64,000 nucleotides of DNA from Faecalibacterium prausnitzii (GTDB taxonomy: Bacteria; Bacillota; Clostridia; Oscillospirales; Ruminococcaceae): NCBI RefSeq assembly GCF_003287495.1, contig NZ_PRLE01000002.1, positions 62,001 through 126,000 of the forward strand, given 5' to 3'. Below the pieces are notes generated by a model. That model did not search any database, was not told the origin of the DNA, and saw nothing but the letters and a program-made list of their open reading frames with translations. This document shows, one piece after another, positions 43,280 to 52,676 of the stretch (the first letter of the stretch is position 1; every line of letters starts with the position of its first letter). Made by a program: the position numbers and the translations under genes.

Positions 43280-44366
43280 GCTGCTTTTCCGTCCTTTCCA
43301 GCGCCAGCGCGATGAGATGATCGATGAGGGCGGGGATGGGGGTGCCCTCGTGTTCCATCAGCTTGGGATACATGCTGATGGGGGTGAAGCCGGGCAGGGT
43401 GTTGATCTCGTTGATGAGGACGCGGCCCGTGCCGTGCTCCACAAAGAAATCGCAGCGGGCCAGGCCCTCGCAGCCCAGGGCCGTGTAGGCCATGGCGGCG
43501 TAGGTCTTTACCTCGTCCAGTTTCTCTTCGGGGAGGTTGGCCGGGATGACCACCTGACTGACGCCGTTCTTGTACTTGTCATCGTAGGTGTAGAACTCAG
43601 CACCGGCCAGGATCTCGCCCGGGCGGGTGGCCACGGCGGGGTCGGAGCCGATGACGGCACACTCCACCTCATGGCCGTCCACAAAGGCCTCGAACACGAC
43701 CTTGCGGTCATTGGCGAGGGCCAGCTGGATGGCTTCTTTCAGCTGCTCGCGGTTGGTGGCTTTGGTAATGCCCACGCTGGAACCCGCGTTGGCGGGCTTG
43801 ACGAAGACGGGCCAGCCCAGCTTTGCAATGACGCCGTCGCAGACGCCCTCGGGGTCAGACTCGATCTCCCAGCGGGTGGCGGAGAGCCACTTGGTGTGGG
43901 GGATGCTGTTGGCGTCGAACAGGGCGTTGGCCACTGCCTTATCCATGCAGACCGCACTGGCCAGCACGCCGCAGCCCACATAGGGGATGCCGGCCAGCTC
44001 CAGCAGGCCCTGCACGGTGCCGTCCTCGCCCCACAGGCCGTGGAGCACCGGGATGACGACATCGACGTGGATCTTTTCCACCTGGCCTGCCGGGGTGAAC
44101 AGGATCATCCCGTGGTCGGCGCGGTCCGGGCTGAGCACACAGGGCATGTTGGAGCCAAGCTCCTCCCAGCTGCCGTCGGCCATCTGGGCCGAGCTGGCCT
44201 CGGTGTAGAGCCAGTGGCCCTCTTTGGTGATGCCGATGGTCATGAGCTCATAACGGGTGCGGTCGATGTGATCCACGAACGTACCGGCGGAGACGCGGCT
44301 GACCTCGTGCTCACTGGACATACCGCCAAACAGGACGACAACGCACAGTTTATCTTCAGATTGCAT
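43272..44366 (-). CDS. ddl: D-alanine--D-alanine ligase
   Basis: The 364-residue ATP-grasp ligase makes D-Ala-D-Ala. It shows VVVLFGGMSSEHEVSRVSA at the N-terminus, VIPVLHGLWGEDGTVQGLLELAGIPYVGCGVLASAVCMDK, FVKPANAGSSVGITKA, EAFVDGHEVECAVIG and the metal-binding end INEINTLPGFTPISMYP. It is first in the ddl-murI-DUF1934-argS operon; AGGAGAGA precedes the ATG and a consensus-like promoter lies about 80 bases upstream. Confidence 0.96.
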   Translation of the reverse strand: MQSEDKLCVVVLFGGMSSEHEVSRVSAGTFVDHIDRTRYELMTIGITKEGHWLYTEASSAQMADGSWEELGSNMPCVLSPDRADHGMILFTPAGQVEKIHVDVVIPVLHGLWGEDGTVQGLLELAGIPYVGCGVLASAVCMDKAVANALFDANSIPHTKWLSATRWEIESDPEGVCDGVIAKLGWPVFVKPANAGSSVGITKATNREQLKEAIQLALANDRKVVFEAFVDGHEVECAVIGSDPAVATRPGEILAGAEFYTYDDKYKNGVSQVVIPANLPEEKLDEVKTYAAMAYTALGCEGLARCDFFVEHGTGRVLINEINTLPGFTPISMYPKLMEHEGTPIPALIDHLIALALERTEKQHG

Positions 44367-44444
44367 AATGAATCTCTCCTAAATCAGGCAGGCAGAAGCT
44401 GCACTGCCTCAGTTTCGTGCTATATTAGAGGTATAGACGTGTTT

Positions 44445-44473
44445 ATTATACAATATATACGCGCGGGATGCAA
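44445..44473 (-). promoter_or_regulatory. Promoter of ddl-murI-DUF1934-argS
   Basis: Minus strand TTGCAT, 17 bases, TATAAT. The 318-base gap 44367-44684 holds this and the divergent promoter at 44554-44582; I see no other gene in it. Confidence 0.75.
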
Positions 44474-44553
44474 GCGGAAGACCCGCGCCGGGCAGTGCGG
44501 AAAACAGCACGGAGCCAAAAACCAAAAAACTTGAAAAAACGCAAAAATTCTTC

Positions 44554-44582
44554 TTGACGAATGGAAAATTGCGTGATACAAT
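44554..44582 (+). promoter_or_regulatory. Promoter of rpmG-secE-nusG-rplK-rplA
   Basis: TTGACG, 17 bases, TACAAT. It is about 100 bases before rpmG. A TATAAT at 44665-44670 without a clear -35 could be a second start. Confidence 0.75.
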
Positions 44583-44684
44583 GATATCACCTCTTTTGCG
44601 GGGTTATTAAGTGCGCCTGTTTTGCAGACGCTCCCGCAAGCCGAGGGAGGTTCAGAACAACCGTTATAATGGAGGTGTCAACAA

Positions 44685-44834
44685 ATGACCGTTAAAATCA
44701 CTCTGGCCTGCACCGAGTGCAAGCAGCGCAACTACAACACCACGAAGAACAAGAAGAACAACCCCGATCGTCTCGAGATGAAGAAGTACTGCCGCTTCTG
44801 CAAGAAGCACACCGTTCATCGCGAAACCAAGTAA
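44685..44834 (+). CDS. rpmG: 50S ribosomal protein L33
   Basis: A 49-residue protein with two CxxC pairs (CTEC and CRFC), a zinc-binding C+ form of L33: [20 protein letters not shown] ... [23 protein letters not shown] is eight bases upstream. First gene of the rpmG-secE-nusG group, the usual Firmicutes order. Confidence 0.96.
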   Translation: MTVKITLACTECKQRNYNTTKNKKNNPDRLEMKKYCRFCKKHTVHRETK

Positions 44835-44851
44835 GAAAGGCGGACAACATC

Positions 44852-45103
44852 ATGGCAGACAAAACCGAGAAAAAGCCGGGCTTTGTGGCCAGAATGAAGG
44901 CCGCCGTGAAGAATTTCTGCAACGGTGTTGTGAAATTCTTCCGCGACACGAAGAGCGAGCTGAAAAAGGTCGTGTGGCCGTCTAAGGCGGACGTCAAGAC
45001 CAACACCATTGTGGTGCTCGTGACTGTGGCGATCGCCGCCGTAGTGATGATCGCGCTGGATGCCATCTTTGGCGGCGTCCTGGGCCTGATCATCGGCGCC
45101 TGA
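44852..45103 (+). CDS. secE: Preprotein translocase subunit SecE
   Basis: The 83-residue single-span SecE has the conserved amphipathic segment VVKFFRDTKSELKKVVWPSKADVKTNTIVVLVTVAI, followed by the membrane helix to the C-terminus. It stabilises SecY. ATG 44852 has AAAGGCGG upstream. It sits between rpmG and nusG as expected. Confidence 0.95.
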   Translation: MADKTEKKPGFVARMKAAVKNFCNGVVKFFRDTKSELKKVVWPSKADVKTNTIVVLVTVAIAAVVMIALDAIFGGVLGLIIGA

Positions 45104-45131
45104 ATCATCTTGAAACGGAGGGTCAACCAAA

Positions 45132-45662
45132 ATGGAAGAACAGTCCAATGAGGCTCTTTGGTATGTTGTGCATACCTATTCCGGCTATGAGAACAAGGTA
45201 GCCACGGACTTACAGACCATGGTGGAAAACCGCCGCCTGCAGGATCTGATCTGCGACATCAAGGTTCCGACCGAGATGGTCCCGGAGATCAAGGACGGCA
45301 AGGAGCGTATGGTGGAGCACAAGCTGTTCCCCGGCTACGTTCTGGTCAAGATGGTCATGAACGACGATACCTGGTATGTGGTGCGCAACACGCGCGGCTG
45401 CACCGGCTTCGTCGGCCCTGCATCCAAGCCTGTTCCCCTGACCGCTGAGGAAGTGGAGAAGATGGGCGTGGAGAAGGCAGCACCGCTCACCGTCGATTTC
45501 AAAGTTGGCGACACGGTGCAGATCACCGCTGGCCCCCTGGAAGGCTTTATGGGCCTTGTGGAGGGCATCGATACCGAGAGCTTCAAAGTCAAGCTCAAGG
45601 TCAACATGTTTGGCCGCGAGACGCCCGCGGAAGTGGACATCGCGCAGGTCGAGCTGCCGTAA
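45132..45662 (+). CDS. nusG: Transcription termination/antitermination protein NusG
   Basis: NusG (176 residues) binds RNA polymerase and links it to Rho or ribosomes. The NGN domain shows WYVVHTYSGYENKVATDLQTMVENRRLQDLI and PGYVLVKMVMNDDTWYVVRNTRGCTGFVG; the KOW domain shows FKVGDTVQITAGPLEGFMGLVEGID. SD GGAGGG. Followed by the rplK leader. Confidence 0.97.
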   Translation: MEEQSNEALWYVVHTYSGYENKVATDLQTMVENRRLQDLICDIKVPTEMVPEIKDGKERMVEHKLFPGYVLVKMVMNDDTWYVVRNTRGCTGFVGPASKPVPLTAEEVEKMGVEKAAPLTVDFKVGDTVQITAGPLEGFMGLVEGIDTESFKVKLKVNMFGRETPAEVDIAQVELP

Positions 45663-45736
45663 CCAACCGGCAGACCGTTTACCAAGGTAAGACCGCAGTG
45701 CGGTTCTTATAGAGCATACACATGGGGTGCGTGCTC

Positions 45737-45773
45737 GTGGGAGGCGCGGAAACACCGCGCCGCAACTCACCAC
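45737..45773 (+). promoter_or_regulatory. L1-type regulatory hairpin before rplK
   Basis: GTGGGAGG at the left and CACCAC at the right enclose GGCGCGG-loop-CCGCGCC. The same GTGGGAGG-stem-CCAC plan recurs before rplA. The helix plus asymmetric internal loop suggests a site for L1 autoregulation of the L11-L1 unit; this is inference. Confidence 0.55.
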
Positions 45774-45796
45774 AGATTTTTGGAGGTGCATTTATC

Positions 45797-46222
45797 ATGG
45801 CACAGAAAGTTACTGGCTACATTAAGCTGCAGATCGAGGCCGGCAAGGCGACTCCGGCTCCCCCGGTTGGCCCTGCTCTGGGTCAGAAGGGCGTCAACAT
45901 CATGGCGTTCACCAAGGAGTTCAACGAGCGTACCAAGAACCAGATGGGTTATGTGATCCCCGTCGTCATCACTGTCTACGCTGACCGCTCCTTCAGCTTC
46001 ATCACCAAGACTCCTCCGGCAGCCGTTCTGATCAAGAAGGCCGCTGGCATCAACACCGCTTCCGGCAAGCCCAACAAGGAAAAGGTTGCTACTCTGACCG
46101 CCGCTCAGGTGGAAGAGATCGCAAAGACCAAGATGCCTGACCTGAATGCTGCTTCTCTGGAAGCTGCATGCAGCATGGTCCGTGGCACCTGCCGCAGCAT
46201 GGGCGTCGTCGTCGAGGGCTGA
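45797..46222 (+). CDS. rplK: 50S ribosomal protein L11
   Basis: L11 (141 residues) forms the GTPase-associated centre with 23S r[49 protein letters not shown] and [14 protein letters not shown] are diagnostic. ATG 45797 has the strong GGAGGTG at 45782-45788. The ribosome-binding region is nearly identical to that of infC. Confidence 0.97.
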   Translation: MAQKVTGYIKLQIEAGKATPAPPVGPALGQKGVNIMAFTKEFNERTKNQMGYVIPVVITVYADRSFSFITKTPPAAVLIKKAAGINTASGKPNKEKVATLTAAQVEEIAKTKMPDLNAASLEAACSMVRGTCRSMGVVVEG

Positions 46223-46241
46223 TTGACCTGAGACTCAAACA

Positions 46242-46274
46242 GTGGGAGGGCATAAAAACTGCCCGCATGACCAC
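46242..46274 (+). promoter_or_regulatory. L1-type regulatory hairpin before rplA
   Basis: GTGGGAGGGC, a seven- to eight-base loop, GCCC, then GCATGACCAC. It repeats the plan of the rplK hairpin with a different stem sequence and lies just before the rplA SD. Confidence 0.55.
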
Positions 46275-46289
46275 ATAGGAGGATATACA

Positions 46290-46982
<693 letters not shown>

Positions 46983-47026
46983 TTTGAAATCATTGCAGGT
47001 TTCTGCAAGAAATTTCAAAAAAGTAC

Positions 47027-47055
47027 TTGACAACACCGCGCGTTTGCGGTAGAAT
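47027..47055 (+). promoter_or_regulatory. Promoter of rplJ-rplL
   Basis: TTGACA, 17 bases, TAGAAT; about 180 bases before rplJ. Confidence 0.85.
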
Positions 47056-47061
47056 AATCAT

Positions 47062-47142
47062 GCTGTTTTTGAGACAGCAGGTGCTGGAGCGCCAGCGTAA
47101 GGCTATGCCGCCTGCCGAGAAACGCGCGTAACGTTGTTTTAT
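47062..47142 (+). promoter_or_regulatory. Ribosomal protein L10 leader
   Basis: The leader contains GCTGGAGCGCCAGCGTAAGG and CTATGCCGCCTGCCGAGAAA, which correspond to the conserved L10(L12)4-binding core in Firmicutes rplJ leaders. It is followed at once by a terminator hairpin, so L10 excess is expected to cause attenuation. Confidence 0.75.
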
Positions 47143-47182
47143 GCCTCTTTCTCGGACCAGTGTGCGGGAAAGAGGCTTTTTT
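47143..47182 (+). terminator. Leader terminator (attenuator) of rplJ-rplL
   Basis: GCCTCTTTC (47143-47151) pairs with GAAAGAGGC (47168-47176), then TTTTTT. It lies 53 bases before the rplJ start. Confidence 0.88.
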
Positions 47183-47235
47183 CGTTGCAAATGCTCCGGC
47201 TTTCGATACAAGTTTTTGAAACGAGGTGAAACCGA

Positions 47236-47751
47236 ATGCCCAGTGCAAAGATTCTTTCTGAGAAGCAGGCTTATGTCGCTGATCTGAAGGCAAAGTTTGA
47301 GAGTGCGGTTTCCGGCTGCGTCGTCGCTTACGGCGGCATTAACGTCGAGAACGACACCAAGCTCCGTAAGGAGCTGCGTGAGGCAGGCGTCGATTACATG
47401 GTCGTGAAGAACACCATGCTGCGTCTGGCTGTCAAGGGTACCTCCCTGGAGGGCCTGGCTGAGCAGTTTAAGGGCGATACCGCTATCGCTTTTGCTCACG
47501 AGGAAGATCCCATGTCCGCTGCCCGCATCCTGTGCAAGTATCAGGATGGTGATAAGTCCAAGAAGTTCGTCGTTAAGGCAGGCTTCATGGATGGCAAGGT
47601 CATGGACGCTGCCGAGACCAACGCTATCGCAAAGCTGCCCAACCGCGAAGGCATGCTGTCCATGTTTGCAGGCGCCCTCACCAGCACTCTGTCTGGTCTG
47701 GCTGTTGCAATGCAGGCTTATGCCGACAAGCAGGAGGAGCCCGCTGCCTAA
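47236..47751 (+). CDS. rplJ: 50S ribosomal protein L10
   Basis: L10 (171 residues) anchors the L7/L12 stalk. SEKQAYVADLKAKFESAVSGCVVAYGGINVENDTKLRKELREAGVDYMVVKNTMLRLA and LPNREGMLSMFAGALTSTLSGLAVAMQAYADKQ are typical. SD GAGGTG, seven bases before ATG 47236. Controlled by the L10 leader. Confidence 0.97.
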   Translation: MPSAKILSEKQAYVADLKAKFESAVSGCVVAYGGINVENDTKLRKELREAGVDYMVVKNTMLRLAVKGTSLEGLAEQFKGDTAIAFAHEEDPMSAARILCKYQDGDKSKKFVVKAGFMDGKVMDAAETNAIAKLPNREGMLSMFAGALTSTLSGLAVAMQAYADKQEEPAA

Positions 47752-47824
47752 TGTTGGCTGCGTGACCGCTGCTTAAAACAAAGAAATCAACAAACAAAAC
47801 CATTTATATTGGAGGGTTATTACC

Positions 47825-48199
47825 ATGGCTTCTGAGAAGATTACTGCCATCATCGACTCCGTCAAGGAGCTGTCCGTTCTGGAGCTGAAAGAGCTGATCG
47901 ACACCTACTGCGAGGAGTTCGGTGTTTCTGCTGTTGCTGCTGCTGCTCCCGCTGCTGCTGGTGCTGCTGCTGCCGCTGAGGAAGAGAAGACCGAGTTCGA
48001 CGTCATCCTGGCTGAGGCTGGCGCTACCAAGATGCAGGTCATCAAGCTGGTCAAGGAGATCACCGGCCTGGGCCTGAAGGAAGCTAAGGCTATCGTTGAT
48101 GGCGCTCCCAAGGCTGTCAAGGAGAAGGCTTCCAAGGCTGAGGCTGAGGACATCAAGAAGAAGCTGGAAGAGGCTGGCGCTAAGGTTGAGATCAAGTAA
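47825..48199 (+). CDS. rplL: 50S ribosomal protein L7/L12
   Basis: L7/L12 (124 residues) recruits translational GTPases. N-terminal dimerisation part [23 protein letters not shown], an alanine-rich hinge, and the C-domain [80 protein letters not shown] terminator follows. Confidence 0.98.
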   Translation: MASEKITAIIDSVKELSVLELKELIDTYCEEFGVSAVAAAAPAAAGAAAAAEEEKTEFDVILAEAGATKMQVIKLVKEITGLGLKEAKAIVDGAPKAVKEKASKAEAEDIKKKLEEAGAKVEIK

Positions 48200-48244
48200 T
48201 TTGATCCCCCTGAACGTTTTTTCTTGAATCTCGATTCTTGAAAC

Positions 48245-48282
48245 AAAAGGCACTCTCGCTGTAAGGCGGGGGTGCCTTTTTT
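48245..48282 (+). terminator. Terminator of rplJ-rplL
   Basis: AAAAGGCAC...CGC, loop, GGCG..GTGCC, then TTTTTT. Confidence 0.88.
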
Positions 48283-48296
48283 GCTGCGGTTCAGGC

Positions 48297-48325
48297 TTGA
48301 CAAACCGCACGCGGATGTGTTATCT
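48297..48325 (+). promoter_or_regulatory. Promoter of fhs
   Basis: TTGACA, 17 bases, TTATCT, about 150 bases before fhs and directly before the riboswitch. Confidence 0.75.
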
Positions 48326-48339
48326 TGAATACAGAAAAA

Positions 48340-48424
48340 CGGTTTTTCCTGCTGACGGAACGTTGTGGAGCACCACAGTGCAGGAAATGCCGGGAACTTT
48401 ATGCCGACCGTCTGGGCAGCCTTG
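48340..48424 (+). promoter_or_regulatory. ZTP riboswitch (pfl motif) upstream of fhs
   Basis: GCTGACGGAACGTTGTGGAG, a CCAC partner (GTGG/CCAC hairpin) and, 30 bases later, GCCGACCGTCTGGGCA match the pfl-motif aptamer with its signature CCGxCTGGGC at the 3' pseudoknot. ZTP, a sign of 10-formyl-tetrahydrofolate shortage, would switch on fhs. The 3' end GGGCA doubles as the first arm of the terminator that follows, a standard transcription-control design. Confidence 0.88.
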
Positions 48425-48453
48425 CGCAATTGCTGCGCAAAGCTGCCCTTTTT
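48414..48453 (+). terminator. Riboswitch expression-platform terminator of fhs
   Basis: GGGCAGC.TTGCGCA, loop, TGCGCAA.GCTGCCC, then TTTTT. The 5' arm overlaps the ZTP aptamer, so ligand binding and termination are mutually exclusive. Confidence 0.88.
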
Positions 48454-48472
48454 GTTTAAGGAGGAAACGCTG

Positions 48473-50134
48473 ATGAAGTCTGATATCGAGATCGCACAGG
48501 AAGCCAAAATGAAGCCCATTGCCGAAGTTGCCGCCTCGCTGGGGCTGGCGGACGAAGATGTCATCCCGTATGGCCGCTATAAGGCCAAGATCAACCACCG
48601 CCTCATCCATAAGGCCACCAAGCAGGGCAAGATGATCCTGGTGACGGCCATCAGCCCCACGCCGGCTGGTGAAGGCAAGACCACCACCAGCGTGGGCCTG
48701 GCCGACGCCATGAACGCCTTGGGTAAAAAGACCATGCTCTGCCTCCGTGAACCCTCGCTGGGGCCTGTGTTTGGCATCAAGGGCGGCGCGGCCGGCGGCG
48801 GTTATGCCCAGGTGGTGCCCATGGAGGACATCAACCTCCACTTTACTGGGGACCTGCACGCCATTGGGACCGCCAACAACCTGCTGGCAGCCATGATCGA
48901 CAACAGCATCCAGCAGGGCAACCCCTTGAACATTGACCCCCGCCGCATCACCTGGAAGCGCTGCATGGACATGAACGACCGGCAGCTCCGCTTCATCGTG
49001 GACGGTCTGGGCGGCAAGGTCAATGGTACCCCCCGCGAGGACGGTTTTGACATCACGGTAGCCAGCGAGGTCATGGCGATCTTCTGCCTGGCTACCAGCA
49101 TCACGGACCTGAAAGAGCGGCTCTCCAAGATCGTCTGCGCCTATACCTACGATGGCAAGCCTGTCACGGCCGGGGAGATCGGTGCGGCCGGTGCCATGAC
49201 GGCGTTGCTGAAAGACGCGCTGGACCCGAACCTGGTCCAGACGCTGGAGAACAACCCGGCCATCATCCACGGCGGCCCCTTTGCCAATATCGCCCACGGC
49301 TGCAACAGCGTGATGGCCACCAAGCTGAGCCTCTCGCTGGCCGATTACGTCATCACCGAGGCGGGCTTCGGCGCCGATCTGGGCGCTGAGAAGTTCCTGG
49401 ACATCAAGTGCCGCTATGCTGGTATCGCTCCCAGCGCCTGCGTGCTGGTGGCGACCGTCCGCGCCCTCAAGAGCCATGGCGGCGTGGCAAAGGCCGACCT
49501 CAACCAGCCTGACCTTGAAGCAGTCAAGGCCGGTGCCGCCAACCTGGTGCGCCACATTGACAACCTGAAAAACGGTTTTGGCCTGCCCGTGGTCGTTGCC
49601 ATCAATGCATTCCCGACGGACACCCCGGAAGAGCAGGCCTATGTGGAACAGGTCTGTGCAGAGCAGGGCGTGCCCTGCGTCCTGAGCGAGGTCTTCGCCA
49701 AAGGCGGCGAGGGCGGCAAAGCGCTGGCAGAGGCGGTGCTGAACGTGATGGAGGACCGCCCCATCCAGTACACCTACCCGCTGGAGATGCCTCTGAAAGA
49801 TAAGGTCAAGGCCATTGCCACCAAGATCTACCGGGCCGATGGGGTCAACTTCAGTGCGGCTGCCAGCAAGACGCTGGCCGAGCTGACCGAGATGGGCTAC
49901 GGCAACCTGCCCGTCTGCATCGCCAAGACGCAGTACAGCTTCAGCGACAACGCCAAGCTGCTGGCGGCTCCTACGGGCTTTACCATGGAGGTGCGTGAGG
50001 TCCGCCTGGCTGCCGGCGCGGGCTTTGTGGTGGTCATCTGCGGCAATATCATGACCATGCCCGGCCTGCCCAAGAAGCCTGCTGCCGTCAACATTGATGT
50101 GGACGCGGACGGCAAGATCAGCGGCCTGTTCTAA
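48473..50134 (+). CDS. fhs: Formate--tetrahydrofolate ligase
   Basis: Fhs makes 10-formyl-tetrahydrofolate from formate with ATP. The 553-residue protein has the P-loop [20 protein letters not shown] (about 58-77), [65 protein letters not shown] and [12 protein letters not shown] near the end. ATG 48473 is preceded by AGGAGG; in-frame upstream codons belong to the riboswitch and are not coding. It is monocistronic with a terminator on each side. Confidence 0.97.
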   Translation: MKSDIEIAQEAKMKPIAEVAASLGLADEDVIPYGRYKAKINHRLIHKATKQGKMILVTAISPTPAGEGKTTTSVGLADAMNALGKKTMLCLREPSLGPVFGIKGGAAGGGYAQVVPMEDINLHFTGDLHAIGTANNLLAAMIDNSIQQGNPLNIDPRRITWKRCMDMNDRQLRFIVDGLGGKVNGTPREDGFDITVASEVMAIFCLATSITDLKERLSKIVCAYTYDGKPVTAGEIGAAGAMTALLKDALDPNLVQTLENNPAIIHGGPFANIAHGCNSVMATKLSLSLADYVITEAGFGADLGAEKFLDIKCRYAGIAPSACVLVATVRALKSHGGVAKADLNQPDLEAVKAGAANLVRHIDNLKNGFGLPVVVAINAFPTDTPEEQAYVEQVCAEQGVPCVLSEVFAKGGEGGKALAEAVLNVMEDRPIQYTYPLEMPLKDKVKAIATKIYRADGVNFSAAASKTLAELTEMGYGNLPVCIAKTQYSFSDNAKLLAAPTGFTMEVREVRLAAGAGFVVVICGNIMTMPGLPKKPAAVNIDVDADGKISGLF

Positions 50135-50168
50135 GCGCAAAACGACAAAAACTGAAAAAACTTTTCAA

Positions 50169-50211
50169 TCAACTCCGGCCTGTTTGCAAAAACCGACCGG
50201 AGTTGATTTTT
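50169..50211 (+). terminator. Terminator of fhs
   Basis: TCAACTCCGG and CCGGAGTTGA pair around an 18-base loop, then TTTTT. Confidence 0.88.
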
Positions 50212-50372
50212 GCTGTACAAAAATTTCGACTCGTTTTGTGCAACTTGCTCTTAAAATATGCATAAACCATGGAATAAATGAGAAAAATCCCTTGCAAGTG
50301 TTTACAAAAGCGTAACAAGCTGATATACTTTATGACAGTGATTTTTTCAAAAGCAGGGAGGATGAACGAGAC

Positions 50373-51410
50373 GTGGAAACCGCACCGCACGGTCTGAAAA
50401 AGAGGCTGGCAGCCCTTGTGCTGTCGCTGTTGTTACTGGTGACCTGTCTGCCGGGGGCGCTGGCCGTTGACCTGAACGTTGACGCCGGGTTCTACTTCAA
50501 GCAGAGCAGGGGCGGCACCTGCACACTGGCTTCGGCCGCGATGATGCTCCGCCGCCGTGCCTATCTGGACGGCCTGACCGACTGGATCGATGTGACCGAA
50601 AACAGCGTGAAGAGCTCTGCCTGGGCAGGCGGACTCTCCCACAGCTTCAACTATAAGGCCATGCAGGTTGGCTACGCCACCCTCCCCTCCAGCAACGCCG
50701 GGAAGACACAGGTGCTCATCGAGCTGCTGGCCCAGCACCCCGAGGGAATCGTCCTCTATGATCGCCGCCAGCCCCACGCGGTCCTCCTGACCGACTACAC
50801 CGACGGTGTGTTCTACTGCTCCGACCCGGCCGGCAGCGTCTCCTCCGGCCGTGTGCCCATCTCCAGCGCGAGCATTTCCATTGCAGGAGCTTCCTGCTAT
50901 TGGTACATAACCTCCGACCAGAACAGCATCAATACCCAGCCGGACAGCCTCCGGCTGGAGGGCGTCCGGTATCCGGTCAATCTCCGCACGGGCAGCGGCA
51001 TGAGCGTCAGCGGCACCGTGGCAAGTGCTTCGAACAGCGTGCTGACCGAGGTGGAAGTTGCCATCCTGGATGCCGCGGATCAGACCGTACAGAGCGCGGA
51101 GGCCGCTCCCAACGTCTCCAGCTGGTCGCTGAAGAATCTGGACAGCCAGATCAAATTTGGTGAGCTGCCAGAGGGTGCATACACATACATGGTGTTCCTG
51201 ACCGACTCCAACGGCCAGACCATCTGCTTTATGAGCGATTTCACCGTGTCCAGCGCTGCCACCAGCACCGCTACCTATTGGACGGTGCAGGATCCCTCGG
51301 GCTCCAAACTGGGGGAGAATGTGCAGAAAGCGGTCGAGTCGGTCAGTGAGACTGCCTCGGCAGTGGAACAGTCGGCCTGGAGCTGGCTGGGTAACCTGTT
51401 TGGCGAATAA
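50373..51410 (+). CDS. Secreted papain-like (C39-like) cysteine peptidase with C-terminal beta domain
   Basis: The 345-residue protein has a signal peptide (LKKRLAALVLSLLLLVTCLPGALA). The mature N-terminus shows YFKQSRGGTCTLASAAMMLRRRA: glutamine before the loop (oxyanion hole) and Cys50 as nucleophile. HAVLLTDYTDGVFYCSDPAG supplies the histidine and aspartate, as in C39-like enzymes. Residues about 195-295 form an Ig-like beta domain (YPVNLRTGSGMSVSGTVASASNSVLTEVEVAILD ... FGELPEGAYTYMVF), and a helical tail ends in WLGNLFGE. The GTG start is 11 bases from GGGAGG; an ATG at 50362 is out of frame and encodes only 11 residues. It might cleave a peptide or surface substrate. No immunity or export partner is adjacent. 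Confidence 0.72.
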   Translation: METAPHGLKKRLAALVLSLLLLVTCLPGALAVDLNVDAGFYFKQSRGGTCTLASAAMMLRRRAYLDGLTDWIDVTENSVKSSAWAGGLSHSFNYKAMQVGYATLPSSNAGKTQVLIELLAQHPEGIVLYDRRQPHAVLLTDYTDGVFYCSDPAGSVSSGRVPISSASISIAGASCYWYITSDQNSINTQPDSLRLEGVRYPVNLRTGSGMSVSGTVASASNSVLTEVEVAILDAADQTVQSAEAAPNVSSWSLKNLDSQIKFGELPEGAYTYMVFLTDSNGQTICFMSDFTVSSAATSTATYWTVQDPSGSKLGENVQKAVESVSETASAVEQSAWSWLGNLFGE

Positions 51411-51419
51411 GAGAATGGA

Positions 51420-51454
51420 CAAAGCCGCTGATGAAAACCAGCGGCTTTGTTTTT
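51420..51454 (+). terminator. Terminator after the secreted peptidase gene
   Basis: CAAAGCCGCTG, short loop, CAGCGGCTTTG, then TTTTT. It overlaps the stop codon of the convergent spoIID-like gene. Confidence 0.88.
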
Positions 51455-52490
51455 ACCCACAGAGTGTAGTGCCCGGGAAATAGTGGGCCAGGATGGCGTC
51501 ATAGGAGAGGCCCTGCTCCGCAAGTGCTTTGGCACCCCACTGGCTGAGGCCGACTCCGTGGCCGTAGCCGTGGGTCGTTATGTAGAATTGACCGTTTTCA
51601 TAACGGATGGTAAAATCAGCGCTTCGCAGGCCCAGCGCTCTGCGGAGGAATGTCCCGGACCGTTCCACACCGCAGACAGACAGCCGCGCGACATAGCCGG
51701 AGGCCGTGCGGGTGGGGGAGCTGAACCACTGTTCCGGCGCGGCAGCATCCGGGGTGAGCCCCTGGGCTGCCAGTGCGGCCTGTACTTGCGCGGAGGAGAG
51801 GGTCAGGGTGACCTCATAATGATCCGCCTGGAAATCTGTGCTGCTGTCCACGGCGACCAGATAGGGGAGGGAGGCACCCCAGACATTCTCGCTGGCCTCG
51901 GTGCGACCGTTGGAGATGGCAAAGTAGCTCGTCCCAGCCGGGGCACCCTCATAGCAGAGCACCTGGGTCAGGACGCTGTCCACAAGGGCGGAGAGACGGA
52001 CGTAGTTGGCATCGTAACGGGTGCCCCAGTAGCTGTGGAGGACGGCGTCTGTCAGGTAGCCCTGCCGCCGTGCGGGGTCGGCGGAGAGCCAGGCTCCGTT
52101 GGCGGCTGTGGCGTGGTCGCGGCAGTAGAGAACATAGCTGTGGGCCGCAACGGCCTGCGCCTTAAGGGCATCGTCCGGCCAGCTGAGAGGCATTTCCGCT
52201 GCCACCGCGCCGATGAGATAATCCCGCCGCGGCACCTGCTGGACCTCCCCGGTGCTCTGGTCCTCGATGAGGAAGATCTCGGCGTCTCCGGTGAACGCGG
52301 CGGTCTCTGGAGAGCCTGTGTCCGTGCCGGGCAGGCTCCCGCCCGGTGCGGACAGCGCAGAGGAGGCCGGGACTTCCGATGAGGCAGCAGCCTCTCCCAA
52401 TACCGCCTTTGCCAGCCGGTAGCCGGCCAGCGGCAGAAGACTGCCCAGCACCAACAGCAGGGTGCAGAGCAGCAAAAACGCTTTTTTCAT
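51453..52490 (-). CDS. spoIID: SpoIID/LytB domain protein (stage II sporulation protein D type)
   Basis: SpoIID is a lytic transglycosylase that helps engulf the forespore; LytB-domain relatives act outside sporulation. The 345-residue protein has an N-terminal membrane anchor, a low-complexity linker and the SpoIID domain: DYLIGAVAAEMPLSWPDDALKAQAVAAHSYVLYC, with the catalytic glutamate in AAEMP, DAVLHSYWG, AISNGRTEASENVWG, and the C-terminal GYGHGVGLSQWGAKALAEQGLSYDAILAHYFPGT. All hallmark residues are present. GGGGAGG precedes the ATG. With spoIIR it suggests sporulation genes, but no spoIIIA or spoIIQ is next to it. Confidence 0.88.
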   Translation of the reverse strand: MKKAFLLLCTLLLVLGSLLPLAGYRLAKAVLGEAAASSEVPASSALSAPGGSLPGTDTGSPETAAFTGDAEIFLIEDQSTGEVQQVPRRDYLIGAVAAEMPLSWPDDALKAQAVAAHSYVLYCRDHATAANGAWLSADPARRQGYLTDAVLHSYWGTRYDANYVRLSALVDSVLTQVLCYEGAPAGTSYFAISNGRTEASENVWGASLPYLVAVDSSTDFQADHYEVTLTLSSAQVQAALAAQGLTPDAAAPEQWFSSPTRTASGYVARLSVCGVERSGTFLRRALGLRSADFTIRYENGQFYITTHGYGHGVGLSQWGAKALAEQGLSYDAILAHYFPGTTLCG

Positions 52491-52676
52491 CCCGGAACCT
52501 CCCCCTGATACCTTTTATAAAGAGAGTGTACCTGCTCCGGGCAGCAAAAAAGCGCAGAAGCAGGCGGCGCAAGCTTGCTTTTCCGCTGCAAATGCGATAT
52601 GATGAATACATTGCAAAAACTTCCGTTTCCGGGGATGAATGCCGGAAAACGGTCCGAAATCAAAGGAAGAAACCCG

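Noticed and set aside
44367-44684. Small gene in the ddl-rpmG divergent gap
   Set aside because: Only promoters and AT-rich sequence are visible; no frame with an SD exceeds a few codons.
48365-48472. N-terminal extension of formate--tetrahydrofolate ligase
   Set aside because: The added codons lie in the ZTP aptamer and terminator, and the family start with a strong SD is at 48473.
50362-50397. Eleven-codon ATG frame overlapping the secreted peptidase start
   Set aside because: It has an SD-like neighbour but no amino-acid bias typical of leader peptides and no attenuator; treated as chance.
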